From assembly GCA_051294375.1 (NCBI GenBank), contig CM119267.1, positions 20,647,476-20,711,475 of the forward strand: a stretch of 64,000 nt of DNA. Reading direction: 5' to 3'. This DNA comes from Paraspadella gotoi (Eukaryota; Chaetognatha). Numbering within the stretch: the stretch's first letter is position 1; each line of letters opens with the position of its first letter. Of this stretch, positions 33,146 to 46,100 are shown piece after piece. The notes beneath the pieces were generated by a model, which was not told the origin of the DNA, did not search any database, and saw only the letters and a list, made by a program, of their open reading frames with translations. The position numbers and the translations under genes were made by a program.

Positions 33146-36100
33146 TTTTTCTTTTTCTCAACACCCTCTCACATTCTCAATCACAGACTTTCATTATGCA
33201 CATTGACACGGGACAGTGGAAACCGGACACTCTTTCACAAAATCTTTCACACAATACCTTCAGCGCCAACCGCGCTTACCCGATCGTCCAGCCCGATCCA
33301 AGAGTCTTTCTCTATCATCTCCTTCACATCCTCGTTCTTTTTCGGCGACAAAATCGTGACCAAAGTCCCGCCTTTCTTGACGCAGTCGTCGACGGCGTCG
33401 GTGTAGTTCTTGGGCGTCTCCTCCGGCCACTCCTCCGGCAGATCCGGAGTGGACGGCAAAAGTGCGGTGGAATGGAGTGGCGGGAGTGGTGTGGTGGCGG
33501 AAGCGGCGGGCGCTGAAGAACAAACAATAAAATTGAAAACTAATCAAACCAAAAATCGGAACAACAGAAACAACAGGAAGACTATTCGAGGTTCTTACTG
33601 GGACGGGGTCTTGGACGCGGCCTTCTGACGCAGTCGGAAAGAACGTTGCATCCGCAGGTATCCTTGACAACCACAGCCGTAAAGCCTGAGACAATTTGAA
33701 TTTTTTAAAGTTGTTTGAATTTGTTTTTTTTTTTCTTTAACGTTTCGGCTGTTCACTTAACCCTTTTTGCACTGGCGCATTTCCGGACATTCGCTTTCAC
33801 ACTGTACGTGACAACATCCGCACTCGTCCGTCTTAACGATCTCTCGCTCGCACGGACGTTTGCACGGACTCATTTCCTCTTTGGAAGGGCATTTTTTTGG
33901 AACGCAATCCTAGTAGAAGAATCATTCGCCGTTTAACTGGAAAGTCTCTTAACGCGTTGGCGAGGTCCTTGATTTACTTACTCTCCGTTTACATCCGTGC
34001 GCGTCCAGGTAAGAATCGCCGAGCTCTTGGCATTTAGTGCAGTTGGGATACGCGGGTGGATTCGGGCAGCGGATGCAAACGGTCGTGGGGTTGTAGCATT
34101 TATCCCTGCCGAAGACGAGAAGCTCGCCTTGAGTAGGAAGAAGAAGAGAGAAAATTCATATTAGATTAATTTAAAATTAATATATTTCGGCGACAACAAC
34201 AACGACAACAACAGCGACAAGCACCCTGACCTTTACCAGGTCATAACCGATTGATGGCAAAATATGAAATCGAGCGAAATCAAATAGATTAACTTCGAAT
34301 CAAATCTCATCACATTACTTTCAATTAAATCAATCCTATGAAATGAAATTAAATCTAGTCAAATCAATTAAATAAACCAGTCAATATAATCAATAATTCC
34401 ATTCAATAATTCTTTATAATCAATCTACCCAATTTATAAACAAATCAACCAATCAATCTATCAGTCGGAGTATATCAGACTATTGATAAATTAAAGTTGT
34501 CACCTTTCTTGTCGCATATTTCCGGCACGAACGGCGTGGGCGGGACTGGTTCCCAGATGGGGCAGTCGCACTTGTCGACCTCGACAGCTCTGGTTTTTTC
34601 GTCCTTCTTCTTCATGTAACACGGAGCCGCCAAAGGGACGCCCTGAAGACGACGAACGAGAAGAAAAGAAAATTCAATGAGGAGAGGGAAATAACCGGAG
34701 AATATTTCTAGGAGCTCACGTTTTCGTCGGTCTCCTTGCAAAGCGGTTTGCATTGATGTTCCAATTGCCCGCATTCCACGTTCATTTCCTATTGAATTGT
34801 GGGAAGCAAAATATTAATACAATTCAATACAAGAAGACGATTTTGGAGACAAAATCGTAAAAAAACTTACTTTGACGCATTGCTCGCAGTCGGATTTACA
34901 CTTGGGACATTTTTGATGTTTAGGGACGCAGATCCACTTGGGGCAACAATTTCCTGAAAAATTTTTAAGGGGTCATCGTCCTAAAAACTAGCAACACTGG
35001 CAAAGAATAATAACCTTTTCTGATGGACCGTTCGGGTTTCCATTCTTTGCATATAGTATTGCAGTGTTCGGGTCTTTTAGGTTTCGGACAATCTTGCTTT
35101 CTGCGAATCGACGTAAGAATGTTATTAATAGATAGTTCTAGAATCAATAATAACCTAATAAACATTCGTACGTATGCCCACCTGCATCTCTTGGTCGGAC
35201 ACTGGACGCCTTGTCTCATTTCCTTCGCGTCCGATACGTACTCGCACGGTTTGCACCGCGGCGTCTTGTTTAGGGGCACCACGTCGCACACGTGCACGCA
35301 GGTCGGGCACCCGGCCTTAGTGACGCACTTTTGGTTCGGCTTGCAATCGCAGGTCCGAGGGCGGCATTCAAATATCGGACAACCAGCGGTGTCTTTTTTC
35401 TAGTAAGTAAGTAAGTAAGTAAGTAATTAAGTAATTAAGTAACTTAGTAAGTAATTAAGTAAGTAATTAAGTAAAATGAGGGGCGTTATGTCGACTCATT
35501 AGGTTGGAAAGAGGAAAAGATTAAGCAAGTTAAGAATATTTTTTGCTGCCTTCGTATATGTAATTAAAGAAAACCATGTCCTTTAATTTTTTTAGTATAA
35601 CAGTATAGCAAATTGAATTTTCTTTATAGTAATATTCTTACAAAATCATAAAATTTCAAAATTTTATTTTTATTTAATTTTAAAAAGTTTTGGATTTGTC
35701 AAAAAAAAATCCAATTTTTATAATATATGTTATATGATATTTTAATATTAAAGTTGCAAAAAACAACAAAAATAGTTTATTATATAATAGTTTCTACTAC
35801 AGAGAGTTACAAAGTGGAGAATTTTGACCTTTTTTTCTAATTTTGATACTGAAGACAAAAAAATTTATGATAACATGTTTTATATTTTTTTATGAAAAAT
35901 ATGAATCTTTAATTAAAATTTAAAAAAAAATTATTTTGAAATTTTTTTATTTTATAAGGATAATACTATTTCTGTTCCCGAAACAATATTAACAAAATAC
36001 TTTTTGTATTCAATAGTCATACCATCTCGCATAAAATTATTGTTGTTAATTGACTCAAATCAAATTTTTGTTCTCAAATGCTCCACTCTACTCTACATTG

Positions 36101-37766
36101 CATTTGCTGGAGCTGAGTTTGTAAAGGAACTATACAATTCAATTGTCTCTCACACAAAACTAGTGAGTTCTATTAGGTTTAAAGATTCAATTAATTTATG
36201 TCTCTTCTCATTAAAATATAGTCGTGTTCGGCGTCATTCATACATTTCAGAAAATTACACTTACACTTACTAAAGTTACAGACATATATTATCAAAACCA
36301 AAAAAAATACAAAGTAAAACAAATGAACGCTTACCCCAGTCTTGACGGCGTCGGCGCATTTTCCGCATTTCACGTCCTCGGGTATTTTCTCTCTGCATCT
36401 GTAAGTGGTGCAGTTCAGCGCGTCGACGCCCGTGACCTCGCGAACGAAGCACGGCGGGCAGATGCTGGGCTTGCACTTTTCATCCACTGGCTTCTCCTCG
36501 CATTTGGTGCAGGTGGAGTCGCGGTCGGTTCCTGAGACGCACTTGGGCACCGCACCTTCCTGGCACTGCACCAGCGGGCACCCGCAACCGTCGAGAGTGA
36601 CGATGGAAGTGCTGTTGCAAAGGGGACCGCACTTGCAGTCCTTGACTAAGGAGTGAGCAAATATGGTAGGCATTCTTAAGCTACTATATATTTTTATTGT
36701 TTTCAATATTAAAAAATTAGAAAATTCGTAAGAAAATTCATTTTTTAAACAGAAATTCCGCTTACCGCACTTTTCGATTTCGCAGCCACATGCATCTTTG
36801 GTCGTCACTTTTTTCTGGCATTTGTTGCATGTCACTTTCGAAGCTGTTGGACACTTTTTCTGAACTGGATTATTATATAAAAATAAAATTTTAAATTCTT
36901 CTACAAGAAAGATGAGAAGGTTATCTTCAAATCAAATCAAAGCTTACGACAAACGAGTTTCGGACAGTGACATGGTCCTCTTTGAACTGTCTCTACGTAT
37001 TCGCACGCGGTGCAATGTACTGCAGGCGGAACCGGGCATTCTACGGAAGAAAAAAAATAATTCCATCTCGTTTTTTTCTTTCTCTCTCAGTAGTTTTCTC
37101 TCTCTCTTACTTTTTTCTGGACAATCCCAGGTCTTCATTTCGCATCCCGGCAACTCTGGATGAGCCAGCACCTCGACCCGATCGTGACACTCTGCCGGTT
37201 CTTTGCTGCATTCCGGTTTCGGCTTCGGCATCGTAGCTGGGAAGCACTTGACGCAGCATCCGTCCGTGCTCGGTACCGCAACTTCACAGGCGCCGCATTT
37301 TTGATTGCAAACTAAAATTTGGGGAGGGGGATGAAAAGTTCAGCAATCAAATAAAAATAAATCAATCCCAAGTCTCTCACCCTTTCGCTCGCAGATGTGC
37401 TCCTCCATCTCCGGATGCATCCGAGCACACCTCTTTCCGTACGGACGATAGGTTCGACAATCGTGACACTTGGGACACTTGGGAGTCTTGGGGTCGCAGA
37501 CCTGGATAAGCGGAGAAAACGAAAGAGAGAAGTTAAAAATGAGAAAAGAGGAAATCGGTAATGAAGACAAAGAAATAAAAGAAATGGAAAGTTACAAAGA
37601 ATAAAGAAAAAGAAAAGGGGGAAAATAACCCAGTTCATTTCATATTGCCAATAGAGTATTACGACTTTTAATTCAAAATTCAAGAAAGAAATCTTGTTTG
37701 TTTTGGCAACGGCAAAATCTTATTTACACTAATAGTAAATATCGCATCAAGCGCAAATTAAAGAGA

Positions 37767-37861
<95 letters not shown>

Positions 37862-38965
37862 GTTTCCAACTAAGAATTTTGCCGTTGCCAAAACAAAAGG
37901 AATTCACATCATTCAAAATTCATTATATCTCTTTCTCAGAACCCTCTATCCCACTCTCTCACTAACTCACCTTTCTGTCCGGTGGCGGCGCGACCGGCTT
38001 CGGCGCGCACTTCCATTTCGCGCAATGACAGTCGTCGACGCCCTCAGCAACGGCTTCCTCGCACTCGGCGTCGCATTTGGGCTTCTCCGTGGTGCAGAGG
38101 CTGTTCTGGCAGGTGTATACGCTGCAGCCGCAGTAGAGGGCCTGTATTCGGAACAAGCGTGAACTTGAGAATTAATCCGTTATGCTTTATGAGCATTTGG
38201 CCAAAAATCTTCTTCTTTAAGTTTTATGAATATGAAGCAATGTCTGGGCACAGCAATATTTGAGTTAAAATTAAAACTCTACATACAAAACTAACCAAAT
38301 TATAAAAGAAATAAAACTAACTAAAACAAAAACTTTTGCAAGTTTCGTTTCGTTTCGAGTTCTCTCACCAATTGTCTGCTCTGACATTTGTCCTCGCAGG
38401 CCGTCTCCTTCTCAAACTTGGCCATAGCCTGAATCTCGGAGCAGTTGCGGGCGGCGCAGGTCCAAATGACGCAATCGCAACCGAGTTCGATGCCCTTGCA
38501 CTGCATCACCGGTTTCATGTCTGAACGGAGAGTAACCATAAAAGCGATATTAAAGCGTACATAATATATAACATCCCGTTTAAGAAAACATTTGGTTTAA
38601 AATTTTCCTTACTATGCCCCTCACCTTCTGGACAGAGGTCCTTGACCTTATTTTTCGGCACCTTGGACACCATGAAACGAGGGGGACAGTCGAAGGTTTT
38701 CGGACAAGTGTTTGCTGATAAAAGTCAAGGTTGTTAACTTGTTATCATTATTATCAGTTTGTTGTAATTCTCTCTCGCTCTCTTTTTCTCTCCTTTCACC
38801 TTTGCTCCTCCGAATTTCCTTCAAAGAGGGAATGTCCCTTCGATACAATTCTTCCTTTTCGGCGATGGGATCTTCGCCGGCCGTCCGCCAGGGGTCGAAA
38901 TCCTCGAAGGCGCCTACGACGGCGCTCAGACAAATGAGCAGCGAGAGGGCGTTGACGGTGCCCAT
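32386..38965 (-). CDS. Secreted cysteine-rich multimodule protein with C-terminal C-type lectin-like domain
   Basis: Twenty exons agree in phase: 38965-38800, 38714-38625, 38520-38369, 38141-37971, 37501-37381, 37311-37111, 37040-36948, 36864-36766, 36645-36335, 35399-35182, 35100-35015, 34953-34871, 34788-34720, 34642-34504, 34127-33982, 33909-33762, 33685-33599, 33512-33280, 32879-32714 and 32573-32386, giving 988 residues. A signal peptide (NALSLLICLSAVVGAF) is followed by about 700 residues of Cys-rich modules with CxxC and CxC spacing, such as KCPKCHDCRTY, HPEMEEHICERK and CGCCHVQCE. After a Pro/Thr/Ser linker comes a CTLD (NYTDAVDDCVKKGGTLVTIL, WIGL, PCDEKKPYVC). The EPN/WND sugar-binding motifs are absent, so sugar binding is doubtful. 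A second Thr/Pro linker and a CxxC tail close the protein. It is presumably extracellular. I recognise no orthologue, and the assignment rests on the CTLD. Confidence 0.85.
32950..33150. repeat. (CTTT)n arrays in a lectin-gene intron
   Basis: About 200 bp of TTTC/CTTT units between the two exons that encode the C-type lectin-like domain. They generate artificial FLSFFLSFF and KERKKERKK open frames on both strands. Confidence 0.95.
35400..35476. repeat. (GTAA)n array at an intron 3' border
   Basis: About eighteen GTAA/GTAATTAA units directly abut the acceptor of the exon at 35399-35182 (minus strand). The array itself supplies the TACTTACTAG acceptor context, so repeat instability could shift the splice site. 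Confidence 0.9.
35498..36093. mobile_element. Family-1 MITE copy inside the lectin-gene intron
   Basis: Left end CATTAGGTTGGAAAG, right end (reverse complement) TAGAGTAGAGTGGAGCATTT. The interior matches the 492-bp element in inverse orientation, including TAGTTTCTACTACAGAGAG. It is about 595 bp and noncoding, and lies between exons 9 and 10. Confidence 0.65.
37693..37890. repeat. (GA)n tract enclosed by inverted repeats
   Basis: A run of about 47 GA units at 37766-37859 is bracketed by TTTTGGCAACGGCAAAAT on the left and its reverse complement on the right, arms of about 27 bp. The whole could fold as a hairpin or be a small inverted-repeat element carrying a microsatellite. It lies in the intron between exons 4 and 5 of the lectin-like gene. 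Confidence 0.8.
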
Positions 38966-40565
38966 GGCAAAAAAAGTGACTTTATGGAGTAGGAGTAGTT
39001 GTAGAATTTACTAAATTGTTTATTACTTACAAATATTTTTGTACTCACATTTAAAGTTTCGGATCTTAAAGGAAACCAACTTTGGGACAAACGCTTCTCT
39101 TCACGACGTATGAAATTAGTCCCGCTTTGGCACAGTGATTTAAATACCCTTCGCGGTCGCTCTGGTCCTGCCCTTCTGATTGCCATTCTATTGTCATGAC
39201 AGACCAAAACGTCAAGTGCTAAACATTAAAAAAAAACTTTCGATGTCAATCTTCCTTTTATTCGACTTGTTCTTTCTAGAATTTTGTCTTTTATAGGGGT
39301 TCGTTAAAAAAGTATATTTCAATGTCATTCACATTTTTAGGTAAATTCCTTTTAAATTAAATACAGTATATAAAGAAATGAAAAGACCCCCACCTTGACC
39401 TAGCGGAGAGGGAGAAGACGTCAGGACACAAACCACCCTTGAACCCGGGAGGGCGTCGGCGCCAGAAAGTTAATATACGTAGTAAATGTTTCTTATGTTG
39501 TTTGAAATAGTTTTGATATTTAATGGTACCATAATAACAAAATCAAAGCATATACATAGATATTCCAGTTGCTTTTGGCAAAAGTTTTGCCAGCGGATAC
39601 TGTAATATCTATTTAAAAAATCTAAACTAATATATAATGCTCACAATTATTCACAAAAGAAATATAATAGAAACATAAAAGCATTAAGTAATATCTATTT
39701 AAAATAATTTAAACTATTATATAATGATCACAATTATTCACAAAAGAAACGTAATAGAAACATAAAAGCATTAAGTGGCTCCAGTCCATTCCAAAACGTG
39801 AATGATGAATGTTTATATTCCTTGTATAGATATTAACGTCTTTTGTTTATATGCATCTTCTTTCCGCAGCCGACGACGGGCCCCGCTGGCCGAACGGGTC
39901 CTATCGAATTATAAGCGGTCTTCAGGACCGATCCCAAACTTGATTTGGGAATTGGGACGATCCCTAAATGCAAATTACCTTTCATATTGATCAACTTTTA
40001 CTTTCTTCTATTTATTTACTTTTCGTTTTGCTAAAGCTCCATGCTTGACTATCCGTCAATTTGACTGACGTTAACAATATCGACATTTTTCTCTTTCCCT
40101 GTGTCTGGGAAAACTCCGCCGAGACTATTTGTGTTGGATTGTTTATTTTCGCTTTAAATGAACTTAATTAAATTATAAATTGACTTTTAAAAGGCTTACA
40201 TGGTTATCACTGTGATTCCATCGTCAATATTTAGTAAGGAGCCAGAAGAAAGTGTTAAGCTCAGCAAGCGTCTCTTAAGTTAAATGACATTGAATTCAAT
40301 TGTGTTATTACGCTAAACTTTGTATGAGAGAAAGAGAGAAAGAAAACCAAACTGGATTATCACTCCGTTTTACTCTTTATTAGTGAAATGTAAGTCGGTC
40401 TGACCTTCGGACGAATTTGAACCAAAATTCCTTTTCTTAATTCGGCCTCGAGGAATCTCTTCGTGAACGCTTATCTTGTTCGGTTTTTACAATTTCGAAA
40501 TTTGTTTGAAAGAAACTGGTTGTAGTCAGTCAGTTCAGTTTCGCACAGTTTAGTCGACCAAATTG
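38966..40565. other. Intergenic region between divergent genes; 87-bp tandem duplication
   Basis: This is the shared upstream region of the minus-strand Cys-rich gene and the plus-strand oxygenase. Two adjacent copies of about 86 bp lie at 39607-39692 and 39693-39778, each ending in AACATAAAAGCATTAAGT. At 39890-39960 there are short inverted words (CCCAAACTTGATTTGGG). At 39400-39470 is a GC-richer patch with CTTGAACCCGGGAG, which only faintly resembles a B box. No gene seen. Confidence 0.55.
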
Positions 40566-42000
<1,435 letters not shown>

Positions 42001-42224
42001 TATTTCGTTTAAAAAGAAAGAAAACCATAAAACACAGTTCACAGTCTTAAGCCATTTACCGAAAAAAAAAATGGTGACTTTGAAAAAAACTATATCAAGA
42101 AATAATAAAATCTCCTATTGATTTTTTACTGTTTTAAAATTTCATAGCCTCTCATTTTTAAAAAAAACAATCTTTTCCAAATCTTATTGTTTCTTTTAAT
42201 TTTACAGAAATTAACTTTACAAAT

Positions 42225-43412
42225 ATGTCGTCCATTCCGATTCTTGACCTCGCGTCTCCAGACAAAACCCATTCAGAGTTGTGCGACGTCCTGGTTGAGC
42301 ATCTCTCGACAATTGGCTTCGTTTACCTGGCCAACCACGGTGTCGATGACAAGCTCATCTACGGATGCCGCGCCGCAGTCGCTGACTTCTTCGCCAAGGA
42401 TCTAGCCTTTAAGGAATCGTTCGTGATGGAGGTTCCGGACAAGCACATTGGGTGAGGGACGGGAAGAATTGTCGGCCGCGCAAGCGTTATGGGCATTGAA
42501 GCTTGAAAATATTGAGGAAAGATATTTGTGAATTATGTGAGATTCTAGGATTGTTAATAAGAAATAATTATATCAGTGATCTCTTCCGATTAAAGATACA
42601 AATCCTACGAATCGGAGAAGCTAGATCCTCGTCGAAAAGAAAGGGACGCACGCGAGGCTTTTATGTTTGACGCCCATGACCCAAACTTCAACGTCTGGCC
42701 GACCGAACTCCTCCGAGACAGTTCTTTGCTGCTCGTCGACAGCATGGGTCGATTGGCAAGACGGATTCTCAGGTTGGCGTGGAGCTTATTTGTTTTCATA
42801 CACATCGTAAGAGATTATGCTACAAAACTAAGCATTGAATCATAAAAAATCTTTATTTCCAAAGATTTTGACATATTTTTTTTTTTTAAGTTTGCAAGAT
42901 TTCATGTTTTATCAATTTTTGACACAAGCAAAGCAAGAAGAAAAGAATACAGTCTTACTGATTTCTTTCAGGATGATCGGCGCTGGTCTCAAGCTTCCCA
43001 ACCCAAACCATTTCGAAGAACTCCACTCATTCCGAGGGATTGCCGATGCGTCCGTCGCATCGGCGGATGACAAGCGGTCATTTACCACTTTCAGGTTCAA
43101 CCACTACCCGCTCGTGCCGACGGGTGGATTAAAAGATGACCAAGTGCAGTGTGGTGAGCACGCGGACTACGGGACTATAACTCTTCTAGTTCAGGATCAT
43201 GTTCCGGGATTGGAGGTGAGGAGAGGATTGGGGGAGAGTAATGCAAGAGATTGGCAGGGAAACTGGAGCCAGTCTGATATGCCTAATGCAGGAGGCATAA
43301 AAAAAAAAAATAAATAAAAAATAAAATATAAAAAAATAAAAATAAAAATTAAAAAATTTAAAAAAATTTAAAAAAATTATGAAATGATAATTATTCGTGA
43401 AACTTTGATTTG

Positions 43413-43448
<36 letters not shown>

Positions 43449-43792
43449 GCCCCTGCACACAGGTCCAAACCAGGCGCGACGGAGCCTTTATTCTCGCCCC
43501 GCCCATCCCGTCTACAATAATCCTTAACATCGGCCTCTTAATGGAGAACTGGACGGCCGGGCGTCTCCGCGCCACCCTCCACCGCGTCATCCGCCCTCTC
43601 AACGCCGAGCGAACTTCCCTCGTTCTTTTTGTGCATCCCGACAACGATGTCACTGTGGAGCCACTGGAAGAGTTAAAGACTGGAGTGGGGGAACAGGATC
43701 TTTCCAAGTATCAGGCCATATCGGGCCATGAGGTGGCCAGGAGCTTGATAGATCAGTTAAATTGCAAGGGAGAGGAGTTAGTCAAGGGGTAG
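42225..43792 (+). CDS. 2-oxoglutarate/Fe(II) oxygenase, IPNS-like, copy B
   Basis: Four exons in phase: 42225-42451, 42596-42772, 42972-43215 and 43463-43792, giving 325 residues from MSSIPILDLASPDKTHSELC. The iron ligands are His198 and Asp200 (GEHADYGTITLL) and His256 (ATLHRVI), with Arg266/Ser268 in ERTSLVLFVHPD for 2-oxoglutarate. It is clearly a paralogue of copy A: GFVYLANHGVDD, FNHYPLV-GGLK and DHVPGLEVQT recur at the same places. Introns 1 and 3 fall at equivalent positions, but the middle intron does not: B is split before MIGAGL, A further on after FLK. B keeps the canonical RxS, which A has changed. Intron 3 is A-rich with a run of about 30 A. The substrate is unknown. Confidence 0.9.
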
Positions 43793-44908
43793 TGCTTCGG
43801 GTAGGGAGGAAATAAAGAGCGTCAGAAACAAGCCCTTGTTATCTGTTTAAGCCAATTAAATTTAAATTTTTTATTTGCTTGGGAATTGTAATTTTAAAAG
43901 TTGCTTTGAAAAATAAACATTTAGTGTTATATACAATTTATACATCACAATTTGTTTATTTCAATTTCACCAGACAAACTTTAACAAGTTTAAGGGATTT
44001 TGTTTATTCAGTTCTTGCCTCCTATGTCTTTTGTTCGTTTTTCAAAATATTTAAATACTTTTTCCAGATTCCGCCAGAGTTCATATTAGTCTCCACCAAC
44101 ATTCTGCAGAACGAGAATTGTAACAAGAAAGTTAGTTTCGGAAAGGGCAATAATGCCTCGGTCTTGCTTTCCTAGAAATGAATCAAATAGGTGTCATATG
44201 ATCCCAAGGATCACTTGATTATGAGGTCATTACGATCTTCATGATGCCTGAAGCATAGGACTTATCTACCTATCTACCTATCATAGGACTTATCTACCAG
44301 TCTACCTGAAACGTAAGCTCGTTACTCTTGGTGCAGGAATATCTTATGGATATTTTTATTTTGTTTTTTTTTAACAAAATTTTCTCCCGATTCAAGTTCC
44401 TCAATTTTCTTCAAAAATAAACTTTTTACCAGGGTCCAAATAGTGTTAATCTCGCGATTAATCTTATCTGATCTCCGATGTCTGATTAATTTCATTGTTT
44501 GCTTAAAGAGTTTTTCCTTGGTATTTATATTTTATAAATTACACAATTTACTTGTAATTGATTGCCATGTAAAAATATTTAATTAAATGAAATTGGTACA
44601 ACCAATATAAAATGTTATCCGCTTACTTTTTTTGTTTCAAATTTTAATATCTATTTTAGATTTAAAATTATATTTGATTTAATTTATTATTGTTGCGCAG
44701 AAATCTCTTCCGCGTGTGAATCACACCGTGATCAATTAAACGAATCTCGACGAATCAAACGAATCGTACAAAAAACTAATCAATCAAGTCTAATATAAAA
44801 TCGAATATCTAAAATAAATTTCAATCGCAAAATTCATAATCGCAGAAACGCGGCCACCTATTCTAAAAGACTAAAATAAATAAGCAACGAAACTCTACAC
44901 AAACTAAG
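43793..44908. other. Intergenic AT-rich DNA
   Basis: No gene seen. The phrase ATAGGACTTATCTACC is duplicated at 44257-44299. GAAATTGGTACAACCAAT at 44589 is the same palindromic motif found at the ends of repeats at 51070 and 55480. The tetraspanin leader should occupy 44700-44908. Confidence 0.5.
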
Positions 44909-46028
44909 ATGGCGTGCTACAGGGTCGCGGCAAAAACCTTTATGCTATTGATCGGGGTCATCTTCTGGGGCATCGCCGCCGGCCTATTATACCTGGGAGG
45001 CTTCATACTTTACACCCACGGTCACTACGACGAGATCAGCACGTCGAAATTCGTCCTTTTGCCGGGTGAGAAGTTGCTAATCGGTATTTGTTATGTTATT
45101 GTAATATTGTTGTAATATTATATTGTAATATTTTTAATGTTTTGGTTAACTTTTTACCAAGAGGTTGTGGTTTATAGTATAAACTTTAGAAAATTGCGGA
45201 AAAATTAAAATTATCTAGTACTATTAAGTAATCATTGCATCTTTATCTCCTGGTCAGGTGCCATAATTTTGCTTTCGGGATTTCTATTCGTGGTGCTGGG
45301 CGTCATCGGCTGCTCGGCCGTTTGGACAGAGTCCAGGTAAGACGGGTGGTTTCTAAGTGGATTGTTTTCATTCTCGATTGATTGGTTTAACGAATGAATT
45401 ATTTATGCATTTATTGATTAAAACTAAACGATTAAATTTCATTTGGTTTTCTGTTTGTCCTACAGATGTTTGCTGGCGACCTTCTTCACCATCTTGGTCG
45501 TGATTTTCTCTTTGCTGGTTTCGGCCTGCGTCTTCACCATTATGTACAAAAACAACGACGTAAGAATTCTTTTAAATTAATGCATCGTTTTATTTTCTTT
45601 TATTAATTTATAGTAAATAAAAAAAACTTGTTCTCGGCTGTTTCCAGTTGGAGAAAGAAATGGAGACGGGTTGGGCGGATGGATTCAAGAAATACTTGAA
45701 CGACACCGACTGGCAAGACGAGGTCGACTACGTTCAGTCCACACTACATTGCTGCGGAATCCACAGTGAGTCAGAGTCATGCATTTATTTTAAAACTTGA
45801 GATAGATCCTCACCCTGCCGCCAGTTTTAAAATGTTTGCAAAATTAGGATTTAATTTTATTGACGGATGTTTGTCTCGTGCAGATGCTACTGATTGGCTG
45901 AACCCGAAACTCAATCCAAAGTGGGCGAAGTATCATTTCAACGAAAGCGTCGTTCCTGGATCCTGTTGTGGCAACATGTCCGAGGCTGTCTGTCCGTTGA
46001 GCCGGGCCATTGACAAAATGGGTGAGGA

Positions 46029-46100
<72 letters not shown>

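Noticed and set aside
32918-33516. Plus-strand FLSFFLSFF protein
   Set aside because: It is a translation of the (CTTT)n intron array, and it runs antisense through a C-type lectin-like exon.
39400-39475. SINE or tRNA gene suggested by TAGCGGAGAGGG and TTGAACCCGGG
   Set aside because: No cloverleaf can be drawn, the box spacing is poor and there is no second copy in the window.
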